Origin: Streptomyces cirratus
GTDB taxonomy: Bacteria > Actinomycetota > Actinomycetes > Streptomycetales > Streptomycetaceae
Direction of reading: 5' to 3'
DNA length: 64,000 nucleotides
Assembly (NCBI RefSeq): GCF_014650775.1
Contig: NZ_BMVP01000008.1
Coordinates: forward strand, 186,001-250,000
Part shown: piece after piece, positions 8,245 to 17,617 of the stretch
How positions within the stretch are numbered: position 1 is the stretch's first letter
Layout: each line of letters starts with the position of its first letter
Notes under the pieces: generated by a model
Databases searched by the model: none
Told to the model about the DNA's origin: nothing
The model's input: the letters and a program-made list of their open reading frames with translations, nothing else
Translations under genes and position numbers: made by a program

Positions 8245-8613
8245 CCAGGGGCGGGGGTACAAGATCGCCAAGCTCCTCAAGCCCATCTACACCGCGCCGG
8301 CCGAAGAGCCAGCCCTGGAACGGTTCGCCGAGTTCGCCGAGGCCCGGGCCCGAAAGTATCCGGCGATCGTGAGGCTGGGGGAGCACCACCAACGCGATCG
8401 AGTCCGTGAACGCCAGGATCCGGCGGGCGGTCAAGGCACGCGGGCACTTCCCGAACGGCCGCCCTGAGGCGCGTCTACATGGCGATCATGTCGCTCGACC
8501 CCAGGGGCAAGGGCCAGGCCCGCTGGACCATGCGCTGGAAGACCGCGCTGAACGCCTTCGACAGCACCTTCGACATCACCTTCGACGGCCGGCTCTCCGC
8601 AGCCCGTCAGTAG
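8245..8613 (+). pseudogene. IS256-family transposase remnant
   Basis: Begins K-P-I-Y-T-A-P-A-E-E-P-A-L-E, reaches Y-P-A-I-V-R-L, then loses an internal piece and resumes as T-N-A-I-E-S-V-N-A-R-I-R-R-A-V, the signature around the catalytic Glu of IS256-type (Mutator) transposases. After another frame change it ends M-S-L-D-P..A-R-W-T-M-R-W-K and a TAG at 8611. At least two frameshifts and one deletion make it inactive. Only the C-terminal third is present. Confidence 0.8.
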
Positions 8614-8684
8614 CCCCAACCACCCCCGATAGACCGTTCGATTGACAAACCTCCGAAAGCAGTCCGGCTCGTGGGGGAGTTTCG

Positions 8685-9983
8685 TCACGCCGGTGGCGGG
8701 TTTCGTGACGGTTGGGTGGTGTCGGCCTGCTGGAGTGCCTCGCGCGGGGATTTTCGTGTGCGGTAGGCGCGGGAGCGGCATTTGGGTGAGCAGTAGCGGG
8801 CCGGTCGTCCGGTGGCTCGTCCTGAGGCCCGTGTGGGCAGGGCCGCGCCGCAGGCCGTGCACGAGGGTGCCGGGTCGGGTCGGACGGTATCCGGGGCGGC
8901 TTCCATTGCGGGTACGGGCGGGGGCGGGGATGCCGGATGGCGGGTGAGCCCTTGTCGTTCGGCGATGACCCCTGCTTCGAAGCGGCTGTGGGCGCCGAGG
9001 GTGTCGAGGAGTTCGGAGACGTGCCGGCGGCAGGTGCGCAGCGAGATGCCGAGGCGGCGGGCGATGGTGTCGTCCTTGATGCCTTTGGCGAGCATGGCCA
9101 GGATCGTCTGTTTCATCGTCTGGGAGACGGCTTGGGTTGCGTGGGGGCCGGTGGCGTAGGGGGTGGCGTGGGCCCAGTCGCGTTCGTAGACGTCCAGGAG
9201 ATAGGTGAGGAGGTCGGGTTCGCGGATGATCAGGGCGCCGCCGGGGCGGGCCGGGAGCAGGGCCAGGGCCTGGTCCACGATGATCATCTGGGGCAGCACC
9301 TCGGGCAGGGTGCGGATCTCGGCGCCTGCGGCGACGAGGTGTTCGGCGTGGGTTCGGGTGGGCTGGTCGAAGCGGGTGGCGTGCTGGTAGAGGCTGCGCA
9401 TGCGGATGCCGCGTTCGAGCAGGGCCAGGTCACGAGGGAGGGCTTCGCGCAGGGCGGCGACTGGGAAGGAGCCGCCGTGTTTGGAGACCAGGACTTCGCT
9501 GTGGCAGGAGTCGATGACCTCGGTGAGCAGCGTGCGGACCGCGAACTTGTCGGGCAGGTGGTCGATGGTGCCCTGCGGGAAGGCGTGCTGGCGGGCCTGG
9601 AGGTAGACGGGCATGAGGGCCGCGAGTCCGTCGTGCTGCTCCTGTATCTGCCGGCGCTGGGTGCGCAGGGCTTCTTCTTGGGCGCGGAGGGCGGCGTCGC
9701 GGTCGGAGAGCAGTTGGCTCGCGGCGGCCTGGGGGCTCACCGGCTGCCAGCGCACGCCGGGCTCCCCGGTGGTGGCGGGGACTTCTTGGAGGAGGCAGGC
9801 ATCGAGGAGGGAGTCCAGCGCCTGGTGGCTCTCCTGCTCGCTGATTCCGGTTTCGGCGGCGGCCCGGGACAGGGCGGCGGGGGTGAGGCTCTCGTGGACA
9901 ACGGTCCAGCGGTAGAGCAGGACCGCGGCGCTGCCCAGTTCGGGTATGCCCGTTGGCCCGCTGTCACCTGGCGCATTGCCCAT
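8685..9983 (-). CDS. LuxR-type regulator with C-terminal cysteine module
   Basis: A 432-residue regulator. AGGAGG lies 6 bases before the ATG at 9983. Residues 15-80 form a winged-helix/TrmB-like N-terminus, the middle resembles the ligand/PLD-like part of this regulator class, and near residue 320 comes a LuxR helix-turn-helix (D-D-T-I-A-R-R-L-G-I-S-L-R-T-C-R-R-H). The end adds C-T-A-C-G and Y-C-S-P-K-C-R-S-R-A-Y-R, a four-cysteine module that could bind zinc. It is transcribed away from a small secreted peptide and a CdtB-like toxin gene, which it may regulate (inference from position only). Confidence 0.85.
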   Translation of the reverse strand: MGNAPGDSGPTGIPELGSAAVLLYRWTVVHESLTPAALSRAAAETGISEQESHQALDSLLDACLLQEVPATTGEPGVRWQPVSPQAAASQLLSDRDAALRAQEEALRTQRRQIQEQHDGLAALMPVYLQARQHAFPQGTIDHLPDKFAVRTLLTEVIDSCHSEVLVSKHGGSFPVAALREALPRDLALLERGIRMRSLYQHATRFDQPTRTHAEHLVAAGAEIRTLPEVLPQMIIVDQALALLPARPGGALIIREPDLLTYLLDVYERDWAHATPYATGPHATQAVSQTMKQTILAMLAKGIKDDTIARRLGISLRTCRRHVSELLDTLGAHSRFEAGVIAERQGLTRHPASPPPPVPAMEAAPDTVRPDPAPSCTACGAALPTRASGRATGRPARYCSPKCRSRAYRTRKSPREALQQADTTQPSRNPPPA

Positions 9984-10150
9984 GGAACCCCTCCTAAAAG
10001 TGCATGGCACACAGATGATGCCCCGTGGGACTGCCGCGGGCGGCGCCGGGTCGGCACAGTGGTGATCACAGCCGGCACAAGCGGCTGGCGACCAGAGCAC
10101 GACACCGGCGGACTGACCGCTGCCGGGCGACACAGCAGGAGTTGACGCAC

Positions 10151-10363
10151 ATGCGGGGAAACACGGCCCGGGCACTGGTGGCCCTCGTACTGGCCGCGGG
10201 CATCGGATGGGGCGGCGCCGCCGTCTCCGCCGCTTCGGACGGGCCCGGCGCCGGGCACCGCGTCAGTGCCGACGCGGAATTTCCCGGGTGGCTCGACCCG
10301 GGCAAGGACTGCCCCGTGACGACCGCGTGGGGCGACGAGCGCTGCCCGCCGAGGCAGTACTAA
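10151..10363 (+). CDS. small secreted peptide, 70 aa
   Basis: ATG at 10151 with AGGAG upstream. The protein has a clear signal peptide (basic M-R-G-N-T-A-R, hydrophobic core, A-V-S-A-A-S cleavage region), leaving a mature part of about 40 residues ending D-C-P-V-T-T-A-W-G-D-E-R-C-P-P-R-Q-Y with two cysteines. Family unknown. It is divergent from the LuxR-type gene and lies 86 bases ahead of the CdtB-like gene on the same strand, with a short hairpin between them. Confidence 0.65.
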   Translation: MRGNTARALVALVLAAGIGWGGAAVSAASDGPGAGHRVSADAEFPGWLDPGKDCPVTTAWGDERCPPRQY

Positions 10364-10370
10364 CGCGGTG

Positions 10371-10393
10371 CGGTCCGCCTCGTTAGCGGACCG
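10371..10393 (+). terminator. 8-bp hairpin between peptide and toxin genes
   Basis: Arms CGGTCCGC (10371-10378) and its complement (10386-10393), 7-base loop, no U-tract. It could be a weak terminator or attenuator ahead of the CdtB-like gene. Confidence 0.35.
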
Positions 10394-10449
10394 TCAGCGG
10401 CCCCAGACAGAGCTCCCATCTCATCTCCTGCCTAAGAAAGGCGCCGACC

Positions 10450-11664
10450 TTGTCACGCTCCGAAGTTCTTCACCCACGCACCAGGACGCTCGCCACGCTG
10501 ATGGCGATGGCCGCGCTCACCGGCTTGCTGATCGGCCTGCCGGCATCGCCGGCCGCAGCCGACACGCCCAACGCCCACACCATCGCGACCTACAACTCGC
10601 AAGGTGCCCGCTGGTCGGACGTCCGGCAGCTCAGCAACGAGAACGACCTCGTCGCCGTCCAGGAGGCGGGGTCGGAACCGGGTTTGTACGGCATGGTGCT
10701 CCAGCAGTCCTACAACCGGAGCGGCTACACCGTCCACCTGTATCGCTGGGGCAGCCGCTACGTGTACTGGATGAGTCCGCTGGGAGACACCCGGGTCAAC
10801 CTCGCCATGGTCACCCACACCATGGCCCACGAGGTCTACGTCGCCCCGCCCGGCCGGGCCGGCGCCCGCCCAGCGCTGGGTCTGCGCATGGACGACGACA
10901 TCTACTACAACGTGCACGCGCTGGCTTCGGGAGCGCACAACGAAGCAGAGGAGCTGGTACGCCAGGTCCGCAACCAAGCGACCGCGGCGGGCCGCGCGTG
11001 GACCGTCATGGGCGACTTCAACCGTGACCCGGACCAGGGCATGCACAACCTCGCCGCGGGTCTGGGCGCCCAGGTTTACCACACTGGCCTTGCGACCCAA
11101 CAGAGCAGCGGCGAACTCGACTACATGATCTCGTCGCGTGCGCTGGGGAACTACCGCGGGGTACGCATGGGCGGGCGCGGCTCCGACCACTACCCGGTCT
11201 ACTTCCGCACGCAGTTGGTGGCGAACGGGTCCGTGGTCGAGCTGACCAGCGACAGCGACCACGACAAGTACCTCACGTTCGAACGCGGGAGCAACGCCAA
11301 CGGCTCGCACCTGGTCTCCGACACCTGGAACCCCATGAAGTCCCAGTGGAAGCTGCGCAGCATTCCCGGCGGCGGCAAGTATGACTTCAACTTCGTCAAC
11401 AGGTCGACCGGCAAGTGCATCGACGTCGACAACGGCCGCTGGGCGAAGAGCGGCGATGCCCTCAACGAATGGGACTGCGAGGGCCAAAGCTCCCAGGTCT
11501 TTTCCATCTACTACTGGGGCGAGGAGCCGGGGACCTGGATGATCAAGCAGAACAACACCGAGTTGTGCGTGAACACCACGGCCACCAAAACCAAGGTGCT
11601 CAGCCTGTTGCCGTGTGCTCACGCCACCCCCAACCAGCGCTTCGTGCCACACTTCTACGGCTAG
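10450..11664 (+). CDS. secreted CdtB-like nuclease fused to a ricin-type lectin
   Basis: A 404-residue secreted protein. The TTG at 10450 has GAAAGG 8 bases upstream and gives a full signal peptide cut after A-A-A near residue 38. Residues 40-258 are an endonuclease/exonuclease/phosphatase fold with the complete DNase I/CdtB active-site set: Glu72, His156 (Y-N-V-H-A-L-A-S), Asp189 and Asn191 (GDFNRDP), E-L-D-Y, and Asp246-His247 (S-D-H-Y-P-V). Residues 262-404 look like a ricin B beta-trefoil with paired cysteines (G-K-C-I-D-V-D-N, C-V-N-T). In classical cytolethal distending toxin the nuclease and lectins are separate subunits. Here they are one chain. Target cell unknown. Confidence 0.8.
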   Translation: MSRSEVLHPRTRTLATLMAMAALTGLLIGLPASPAAADTPNAHTIATYNSQGARWSDVRQLSNENDLVAVQEAGSEPGLYGMVLQQSYNRSGYTVHLYRWGSRYVYWMSPLGDTRVNLAMVTHTMAHEVYVAPPGRAGARPALGLRMDDDIYYNVHALASGAHNEAEELVRQVRNQATAAGRAWTVMGDFNRDPDQGMHNLAAGLGAQVYHTGLATQQSSGELDYMISSRALGNYRGVRMGGRGSDHYPVYFRTQLVANGSVVELTSDSDHDKYLTFERGSNANGSHLVSDTWNPMKSQWKLRSIPGGGKYDFNFVNRSTGKCIDVDNGRWAKSGDALNEWDCEGQSSQVFSIYYWGEEPGTWMIKQNNTELCVNTTATKTKVLSLLPCAHATPNQRFVPHFYG

Positions 11665-11968
11665 CATCACCCACTTGCAGGATGATCGGCCGTCGCCAGG
11701 TCAGGCCGACTCCCGGACGACCGGCCGCGGCTCGAACAGCACCGGCGTGGCGGCTTCCACCGCGGTCCCGACCGCCACGGGAGCCGCCACGGCGGCGAGC
11801 AGGAGCCGGGGATGCCCGGGTGGGGAGAACGGGCTTGTCGCTGGTCGGCGTGGACTCCGCGACAGGCCGTGCCCACCATGACGCCGCAGGGATGCGGGGC
11901 AGCAAGCGCCTCGTGCAGGCCCTGGGACGAGTCGCCCCCCCGCACGACGCCCGGCGCGGTCGCCGCGG
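11665..11968. other. no supported gene
   Basis: About 300 bases after the toxin gene without a recognisable coding segment. Leftward frames are continuations of the nitroreductase remnant in wrong frames. No clear terminator was seen directly after the toxin stop codon. Confidence 0.4.
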
Positions 11969-12125
11969 TCAAGCGGAGACCCGCAGGTTGAACAGGGTCG
12001 CACCGCAGCCGAGGTGCAGGGCGCGGTGGTCGGGGTCGGTGCGGGCATGACGCGTTCCGGGTCGCCGCGCACTTCGGTGACACCGCTGGTGGGGCGGAAG
12101 ACGAACCGCCAGGGCTGACCGTCTG
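11969..12125 (-). pseudogene. Acg-type nitroreductase remnant
   Basis: Read leftward: P-W-R-F-V-F-R-P, then G-D-P-E-R-V-M-P-A, then after one frame change R-T-D-P-D-H-R-A-L-H-L-G-C-G-A-T-L-F-N-L-R and a stop at 11969. This is the N-terminal FMN-site segment of the Acg/Rv3131-like nitroreductases of the actinobacterial dormancy and redox response. Only some 50 residues of about 330 remain. Confidence 0.6.
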
Positions 12126-12162
12126 GTCCGCGACGCTGCGGTGTCTCATGACGGGCGTCGCC

Positions 12163-12718
12163 TCAGGCGGTCATGGCCACGGTGAACTCTGCCTTGACGT
12201 CCACGACTGCGGGCACGGTGCGGGCTGCCCTCACGAGCGCGTCTTCGGGGCCCGGGTCCGGCAGGACGCCGTGGAGATCCACGATGCCGCTCGCGACGTG
12301 GACGTAGACCTCGGCCGGACCGCTTCGTGGCCGTGCGGGATGAGCCGATACGTGATCAGTTCGCGTAGTTCGGCACCGATGTCGGAGTCCGGCGGGAGGC
12401 GGACCTTCAGTAGGTCGCGGCCGCTGGGAGGCGGCCGAGCACCATGCCGACCAGGCAGCCGTCGGGGCCGGCGACCGGCAGGCGCATGAGGTGGCTCCGG
12501 GCTGATCAGGCGGGCTGCGCCGGCAATCTGGCGTCCTTCGACACCGTGACGGCTGGGCGCGTCATCAACTGCCCGGCCGTGACATCGCGGGGTGTTCCGG
12601 CCGTAGGAGCGGTCCGTTCCGCGGCCCGGCGGCCCATCCAACGCTGAATGACCGGCTGTTCGCCGTACTTGAGGAAGAGTTGGCCAAGGGCCCGGTTGCC
12701 CACGGCTGGCCGGACCAA
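12163..12718 (-). pseudogene. CBS-BON domain protein, frameshifted
   Basis: Pieces in three frames combine to the order of actinobacterial CBS-BON proteins: T-A-G-Q-L-M-T-R-P-A-V-T-V (second CBS), L-M-R-L-P-V-A-G-P-D-G, L-L-K-V-R-L-P-P-D-S-D-I, then a BON-like end (V-H-V-A-S-G-I-V-D-L-H-G-V and V-P-A-V-V-D-V-K-A-E-F). The first CBS is missing. Beside it lies an IS630 scrap, and the next remnant is a nitroreductase, so a stress-response cluster has decayed here. Confidence 0.65.
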
Positions 12719-12876
12719 CGATGGACGCTCCTCCGGATCAGACCCTGATCGGGCGGCGGTTCCACAAGTCCATGACGCTGTCGGGAACCTCGCAGATGCT
12801 GCGGAGACACGGCCGGAGTCACCAGATTCCGGCCCGTCGTGCAGTCGAGCGGGATGAGGCAGCCGTGGCCGGGCTC
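12712..12876 (+). pseudogene. IS630-family transposase scrap (winged-helix part)
   Basis: The frame around 12712 gives D-Q-R-W-T-L-L-R-I-R and, after a frame change, I-G-R-R-F-H-K-S-M-T-L-S, L-R-R-H-G and I-P-A-R-R-A-V-E-R-D-E. This is the second winged helix of Streptomyces IS630-type transposases. The catalytic DDE part is absent. Confidence 0.6.
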
Positions 12877-12965
12877 GCCCCGCAGCGCGAAGTCAGGTGT
12901 TTTGAAGTGATCCACCACCCCGGGGCTCCCGGCGGCGGCCGCCCGGGCCCCGGGGTCCCACCGAA

Positions 12966-15014
12966 CTACGGGGTCCAGTTGCCCAGCCAGTCGGAGACCT
13001 CCTGGGATGCGGCCTGCGCGTCGGTCAGGTGCGGCCGGTCTGGGCTCTTCGGGCCGGCGCCCGGACCGGTGTTCATGTACTCGGCGAACCGGTCTTCCTT
13101 CCAGGAGAACCCACCCATGTCGGTCCAAGGGGTGCGTCTGATCGCGGCGCTGAGGGTGGAGTCGCGGACGGTGGCCTGGGGGTCGACCGCTTTGTCACCG
13201 CCGGGATGCCAGTTTCGGCCGAGTTGGAAGGAGGACGAGGCCACGTCACCGTTGACCGTGGAGCGGTTGATGAGTATCCCGTTGCGGCCCGCCGGGGTGC
13301 TCGGGGCGATGATGTAGCCGGCCGAGGTACCGTCCCAGCGCTTCTTGAGGGTGATGACGGACTGGTCGATGACCGCGGTGGCACGACCGAAGATGAAGTC
13401 GACGTTGCCCACGACGTAGGAATTGGTGACGTAGACGCGGCCGGGCTTGTCCGGCGCCGCGGTTTCCATCTCCAAGGTGTCCTGGTCGCCGGTGACGACG
13501 ACGCCGTCCAGCACGATCTTGTCCGCGGCCGTCAGCAGAGCGACTGCCTGATGACCGTTCAAGGACTGGTTCGCGGCCTCGTCGAAGTCGTTGGAGACGG
13601 TGAGGTTGCGGAGCCGGGAGTCGTCTGACCGGACGGCGACCGTGGCACTGCCCGGAGTGCCGTAGGTGCCCGAGCTGTCCGGCTTCCGCATGCCTGCCGC
13701 GTTGCCGTACACGATGACCGTGTCCTTCCGGCTCGCGCCCGAGCCCTGGATGGTGATGTGTGGCTTGTTCGCCGGGATGTTCACCGTCTCGCGGTACGTG
13801 CCCGGCTTGACCGAGATGACCACGCGGGAGGGATTGCCGACGGGAATGGCGTCTACTGCGGCCTGGACCGTCTTGTACCTGCCGGAGCCGTCCTTGGCCA
13901 CGGTGAGGGTGGTCGCCGCCGCGGTCGTCACCCTGCCGATGTCGGCTCGGGGGCCGGCGCCGGACTTCACCTTCGAGGGGACGTCGGCTGCCGCGTCGAG
14001 GGTGTAGCGGTAGTACGTCTTGGGGTCGAAGGCCGCGCCGCCGCTCTCGTTGCGGCCCTTGGTGTCCACGAATACGTTGCCGCGCTGCACGAGGGCAGCC
14101 GTACCGTCCTTGATGACGGGGTTGGTCAGCCCCTCGAAGTAGCTGTTCTCCACCACCATCCTCGTCCCACCACGTGCGTAGTTGCCGTAGGAGGAGGTGA
14201 TCGTCGAGTCCGGGTCGTCCTGGAGGAAGTTGTTGTAAAGGTGTGCGTGTGCCACGTTGTCCGTCGACGGGTTGCGCTGCTCGGTCTCGTGGAACCAGTT
14301 GTGGTGGATCGTGATGTCGGCGGTCACGCGGTCGGTCCAGCCGATGCCGAAGGCCTTGTTGTCGTTCTTCAGCTGGTTCCAGGACACCGTCAGATACGTC
14401 GTGTTCTTGCGGCTGTCGATCAGCCCGTCGGCCATGTTCCGCAGGTTGTTGTGGTCGATCCACACGTGGTGGGCACCATCCATCTGGATGGCGTCCCAGT
14501 CGTGGTCCTTGTCGTTCCACGTGCCGGCATAGGAGTCACGGATCGTCAGATTCCGGAGAATCACGTTGTGGACGCCCTGGCCCAGGAAAAACCCCCCGCC
14601 GACGATCTGCCCTGCAGTACCCGCTCCCACGATGGTCTTGTTCGAGGCGACTTTGATCTCATTGCCCTTGGGGGACATGTTGATCGTCCCCGCGACGACG
14701 ATGACGTACGGCTTCGAGGCGGTCGCATACTTCTCCAGGTCGGCAAGGGTCTTGACGGTGACGATCGCGCCGCCGCGCCCGCCGTAGGTGCCGTTCTGTC
14801 CCAGCGCGTTGACGGAGGCGAAACCGTCGGCGGTCTCACCGACCCACGCCGGGTCCGCTGTGGCAGCCCCTGCGTCGGGGCGGGCGTCGTCGCCGAACAT
14901 TCCGAAGGCCCCGCCATACGACATGCCCATGGCGGTGGCCGCAGCCAACGGGATGCCGACGCTCAGGCCAACTCTGCGCCGGCGGTGCCGTGCCCTGTGC
15001 CGAGTGGTGTCCAT
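12966..15014 (-). CDS. secreted pectate lyase-pectin methylesterase fusion
   Basis: A 682-residue secreted enzyme with two catalytic domains. The ATG at 15014 has AAGGA 8 bases upstream (a GTG at 15020 is too close to that site). A twin-Arg-like basic leader (R-H-R-R-R-R-V-G-L) precedes a hydrophobic segment. Residues about 60-330 are a PL1 pectate lyase with W-I-D-H-N-N-L, I-T-I-H-H-N-W-F and a following R-N-P. Residues about 370-675 are a CE8 pectinesterase with G-D-Q-D-T-L, the nucleophile Asp in V-D-F-I-F-G-R and L-G-R-N-W-H. Together they demethylate and cleave plant pectin. It stands alone. Confidence 0.9.
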   Translation of the reverse strand: MDTTRHRARHRRRRVGLSVGIPLAAATAMGMSYGGAFGMFGDDARPDAGAATADPAWVGETADGFASVNALGQNGTYGGRGGAIVTVKTLADLEKYATASKPYVIVVAGTINMSPKGNEIKVASNKTIVGAGTAGQIVGGGFFLGQGVHNVILRNLTIRDSYAGTWNDKDHDWDAIQMDGAHHVWIDHNNLRNMADGLIDSRKNTTYLTVSWNQLKNDNKAFGIGWTDRVTADITIHHNWFHETEQRNPSTDNVAHAHLYNNFLQDDPDSTITSSYGNYARGGTRMVVENSYFEGLTNPVIKDGTAALVQRGNVFVDTKGRNESGGAAFDPKTYYRYTLDAAADVPSKVKSGAGPRADIGRVTTAAATTLTVAKDGSGRYKTVQAAVDAIPVGNPSRVVISVKPGTYRETVNIPANKPHITIQGSGASRKDTVIVYGNAAGMRKPDSSGTYGTPGSATVAVRSDDSRLRNLTVSNDFDEAANQSLNGHQAVALLTAADKIVLDGVVVTGDQDTLEMETAAPDKPGRVYVTNSYVVGNVDFIFGRATAVIDQSVITLKKRWDGTSAGYIIAPSTPAGRNGILINRSTVNGDVASSSFQLGRNWHPGGDKAVDPQATVRDSTLSAAIRRTPWTDMGGFSWKEDRFAEYMNTGPGAGPKSPDRPHLTDAQAASQEVSDWLGNWTP

Positions 15015-16142
15015 TTTCACTGTCCTTGAAGGATGGCTGCCCGTCCGGTTTACATCAGCCAGTTGCCGCTGCGGGCGAAAAAGTTGCCGCGTAGCGTCTA
15101 CGACGGCCGGGACCTCCGCCGGCCCGCAGCGGGCCCACCATGTGCAGCGAGCTCAGGACGGCCGGGATGTGGCCGGACGCCTCGATGGGAGTGCCTGGAC
15201 GTCCGGGTGCCGAACCTCAGCGCGGGGATGGCGCAACCGTCCGCTCGGGCCGAGCGCGAACTCCGCGGCGCCCTGGACCAGGCAGCCGCACGGGGCGCGG
15301 TGGTGATGGCGCCCCGGGCAATCAGGGGACGCTGGGCACGCTGGGCACGAGCGCCATCACCCGTAACCCGTGCCCACCCGCCGTGGACGAGGCCGAGCGC
15401 CAGGTCCTGATCGCTCTGGCCGAGGGCTGCCGCACCACCGGTGCGTATGGTTCAGGGGGGCTCGTCCAGATTCTCGGGGTCCTGCCGGGAGCGGCGCCTC
15501 CCGACGCGAGCCTTCCTCTCCACGCTTCACTCGCCCGCTTCGAGCCCACTTGGAATGGATGTGCTCAGTGACAGGCATGGCGGCGTAGGCGGCGAAGCCA
15601 CCTCACGCGCGAGGGAGTCGCGGTGGCCGTGAGGAGCGTGAGCGCTGATGCCGCCCCAGCCAAGACCCGGTACACCTCGAACCTGCCCGCGGTCCGGCAA
15701 GAGGAGCCGCAGCGGGAGCGCTGCCGCGAGGAAGACCCGCTCGAGCGGGACTCGCGCAAAGAGTTCCGACACGCCTGTCATCGCTGCGGACGTGGTGCGG
15801 CAGGCGGACGTGTGCGGCGTGGTGCCGGCTCGCCGCTGATTCGCGTCTTCATCAAGGGCGGCGTGAGCCGCGCCGCGGCTTTCGCGGCGAGTTTGCTGCC
15901 TCGATGGCCCGGCCGCGCGGGTGGAACGGTTACGCGCCGAGGAAGTGGGAGGCGAGGCCGCTGAGCATGCCGGCGAAGGATGAACGGGAGCCGCAGTCCT
16001 CGGCCCGCGCAGGCGTGCACAACCGTGATGGCTTCCCCGCCCTCGTTCCTGGGTCACACTCGGTGTTGTCGGCCGTGGTCCCGACGTCATGCGTCGGCGC
16101 GATCACGGCATTGGCAATGCGGAACGATGAGAGGATTCGAGG
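15015..16142. other. 1.1 kb without a supported gene
   Basis: Frames on both strands are Arg/Ala/Gly/Pro-rich with no motif I can name. A + strand frame around 15370-15570 (P-A-V-D-E-A-E-R-Q-V-L-I-A-L-A-E-G) and a - strand frame around 15650-15760 (L-F-A-R-V-P-L-E-R-V-F) look somewhat protein-like and may be gene scraps. The left end holds the pectinase promoter, the right end that of the Sua5-type gene. Confidence 0.4.
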
Positions 16143-17120
16143 GTGACGGCAAGTACCAATGACATCGAGAAGGCGGCCGGGGTGCTGCGCGCCGGCGGCC
16201 TGGTGGCCCTCCCGACCGAAACTGTCTACGGTCTGGGCGCCAACGCCGAGGACCGCGCCGCCGTCTCACGGATCTTCCAAGTCAAGGGGCGCCCGCCCTC
16301 CCACCCGTTGATCGTCCACATCGGCAGGGCGGAGCTGCTGGACGACTGGGTCGAGGATGTACCGGCGCCGGCCCGCCTGCTGGCCGAACACTTCTGGCCA
16401 GGGCCCCTCACACTGGTCCTGCGGCGCGGTCCCCGCGTGCCCCTCGAAGCGACCGGTGGCCTTCAGACGGTCGCCGTGCGCGTGCCCGACCATCCCGTCG
16501 CACTCGCACTGCTCTCCGCCTTCGGCGGCGGTATCACTGCCCCCTCCGCGAACCGCTTTGGCTCCGTCAGCCCCACCACCGCGAACGACGTCCGTGCCGA
16601 GCTCGGCGACGCCGTCGACTTCGTGCTGGACGGCGGCTCCTGCGCGGTCGGCGTCGAGTCCACCATCGTCGACGCCACCGGCGAGATCCCGGCCATCCTG
16701 CGCCCCGGCGGGGTGACGCGGGAGGACCTCGAAGCGGTGCTGGGATACACGCTGGCGGTTCCCTCGACCAGTCACGTCCGGGTGCCGGGCCAGCATCCCT
16801 CCCACTACGCACCGCGTGCGCGGGTCGTCCTCGTCGAGCCCGAGAAGGTCATCGCCGAGGCAGAACTCGCTTCCGACCTCGGGCACCAGGTGGGCGTCTT
16901 CCTCCCCACCTTCTTCACCGGGGCGCCAGTGAAGGCGCACGCCGTGGTGGAGGTCCCCGCCTCGATGGCCGCCTACGCGCGCGGCCTGTACGGGTTCCTT
17001 CGCGAACTCGACCAGAAGGGATGCGACCTCATCGTCGCGTCCTTGCCGGCGGAAGAGGGGCTCGGGCTGGCGATCGCCAACCGGCTCCGCCGCGCCGCAG
17101 GGCCCCGGCCCACCGTGTGA
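16143..17120 (+). CDS. L-threonylcarbamoyladenylate synthase (Sua5 type)
   Basis: A 325-residue enzyme making threonylcarbamoyl-AMP from threonine, bicarbonate and ATP for t6A37 of ANN-decoding tRNAs. The YrdC domain (residues about 10-200) shows A-L-P-T-E-T-V-Y-G-L-G, F-Q-V-K-G-R-P, H-P-L-I-V-H-I and P-S-A-N-R-F-G. After the H-Y-A-P linker a C-terminal Sua5 domain of about 110 residues follows, so this is the long form, not TsaC alone. The GTG at 16143 has GAGAGG about 8 bases upstream. Streptomyces normally has a housekeeping copy near prfA, so this may be a second copy (inference). Confidence 0.9.
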   Translation: MTASTNDIEKAAGVLRAGGLVALPTETVYGLGANAEDRAAVSRIFQVKGRPPSHPLIVHIGRAELLDDWVEDVPAPARLLAEHFWPGPLTLVLRRGPRVPLEATGGLQTVAVRVPDHPVALALLSAFGGGITAPSANRFGSVSPTTANDVRAELGDAVDFVLDGGSCAVGVESTIVDATGEIPAILRPGGVTREDLEAVLGYTLAVPSTSHVRVPGQHPSHYAPRARVVLVEPEKVIAEAELASDLGHQVGVFLPTFFTGAPVKAHAVVEVPASMAAYARGLYGFLRELDQKGCDLIVASLPAEEGLGLAIANRLRRAAGPRPTV

Positions 17121-17282
17121 CCAGCACCGACGCCCTCCCGGCTCCCGGCCCCGGCAGCCGGGCGCATTGCCGCCCCTCGTCGGCCACGACCGTCCCCCAC
17201 CGCCGGCCCACTTCACAGCCCAAGGCCAGCGGGCCCGCCCGGGCCGCCGGGGCTGGGCGGTCGGCTCGGTGCGCGGGGGCGG

Positions 17283-17455
17283 TCAGGACGCGAAAGGAAC
17301 CTCGGCCTCAAGGCCGCGGGCGGCGACGAGCTGTGCACTGCCGTCGGCCAGCCGGTAAGACAGCCCCACCACTCCGAGGCGGCCGTCGGCAACCCGCTCG
17401 GCCAGGACGCGGGAGCGTTCCAGCAGCAGGTCCACGGTGTGCGGCGACCGCCGCG
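17283..17455 (-). pseudogene. beta-carbonic anhydrase C-terminal scrap
   Basis: About 54 codons read leftward: S-P-H-T-V-D-L-L-L-E-R-S-R-V-L-A-E-R-V, then L-G-V-V-G-L-S-Y-R-L-A-D-G and a stop at 17283. This resembles the C-terminal end of Streptomyces beta-carbonic anhydrases. The zinc-binding core is missing. Confidence 0.5.
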
Positions 17456-17617
17456 GTCTGTAGCCACCGCTACGGGGAACGTTCACCGGGCGAGTGCCGC
17501 GATCCGCTGCCGGACACCGGCACCTCACAGCGAGCCGCCTTCTGACCGATCGTATAACCGGGCAGAGGGCGGGGGCGCAACGCCGGATGGCGGATCCCGG
17601 TAGGGCGGGAGGGGCCG

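Noticed and set aside
8937..10145. 402-codon + strand frame opposite the LuxR-type gene
   Set aside because: Shadow of the regulator; the opposite strand has the helix-turn-helix and a good ribosome binding site.
10453..11670. 405-codon - strand frame opposite the CdtB-like gene
   Set aside because: Shadow; the + strand carries the signal peptide and full active site.
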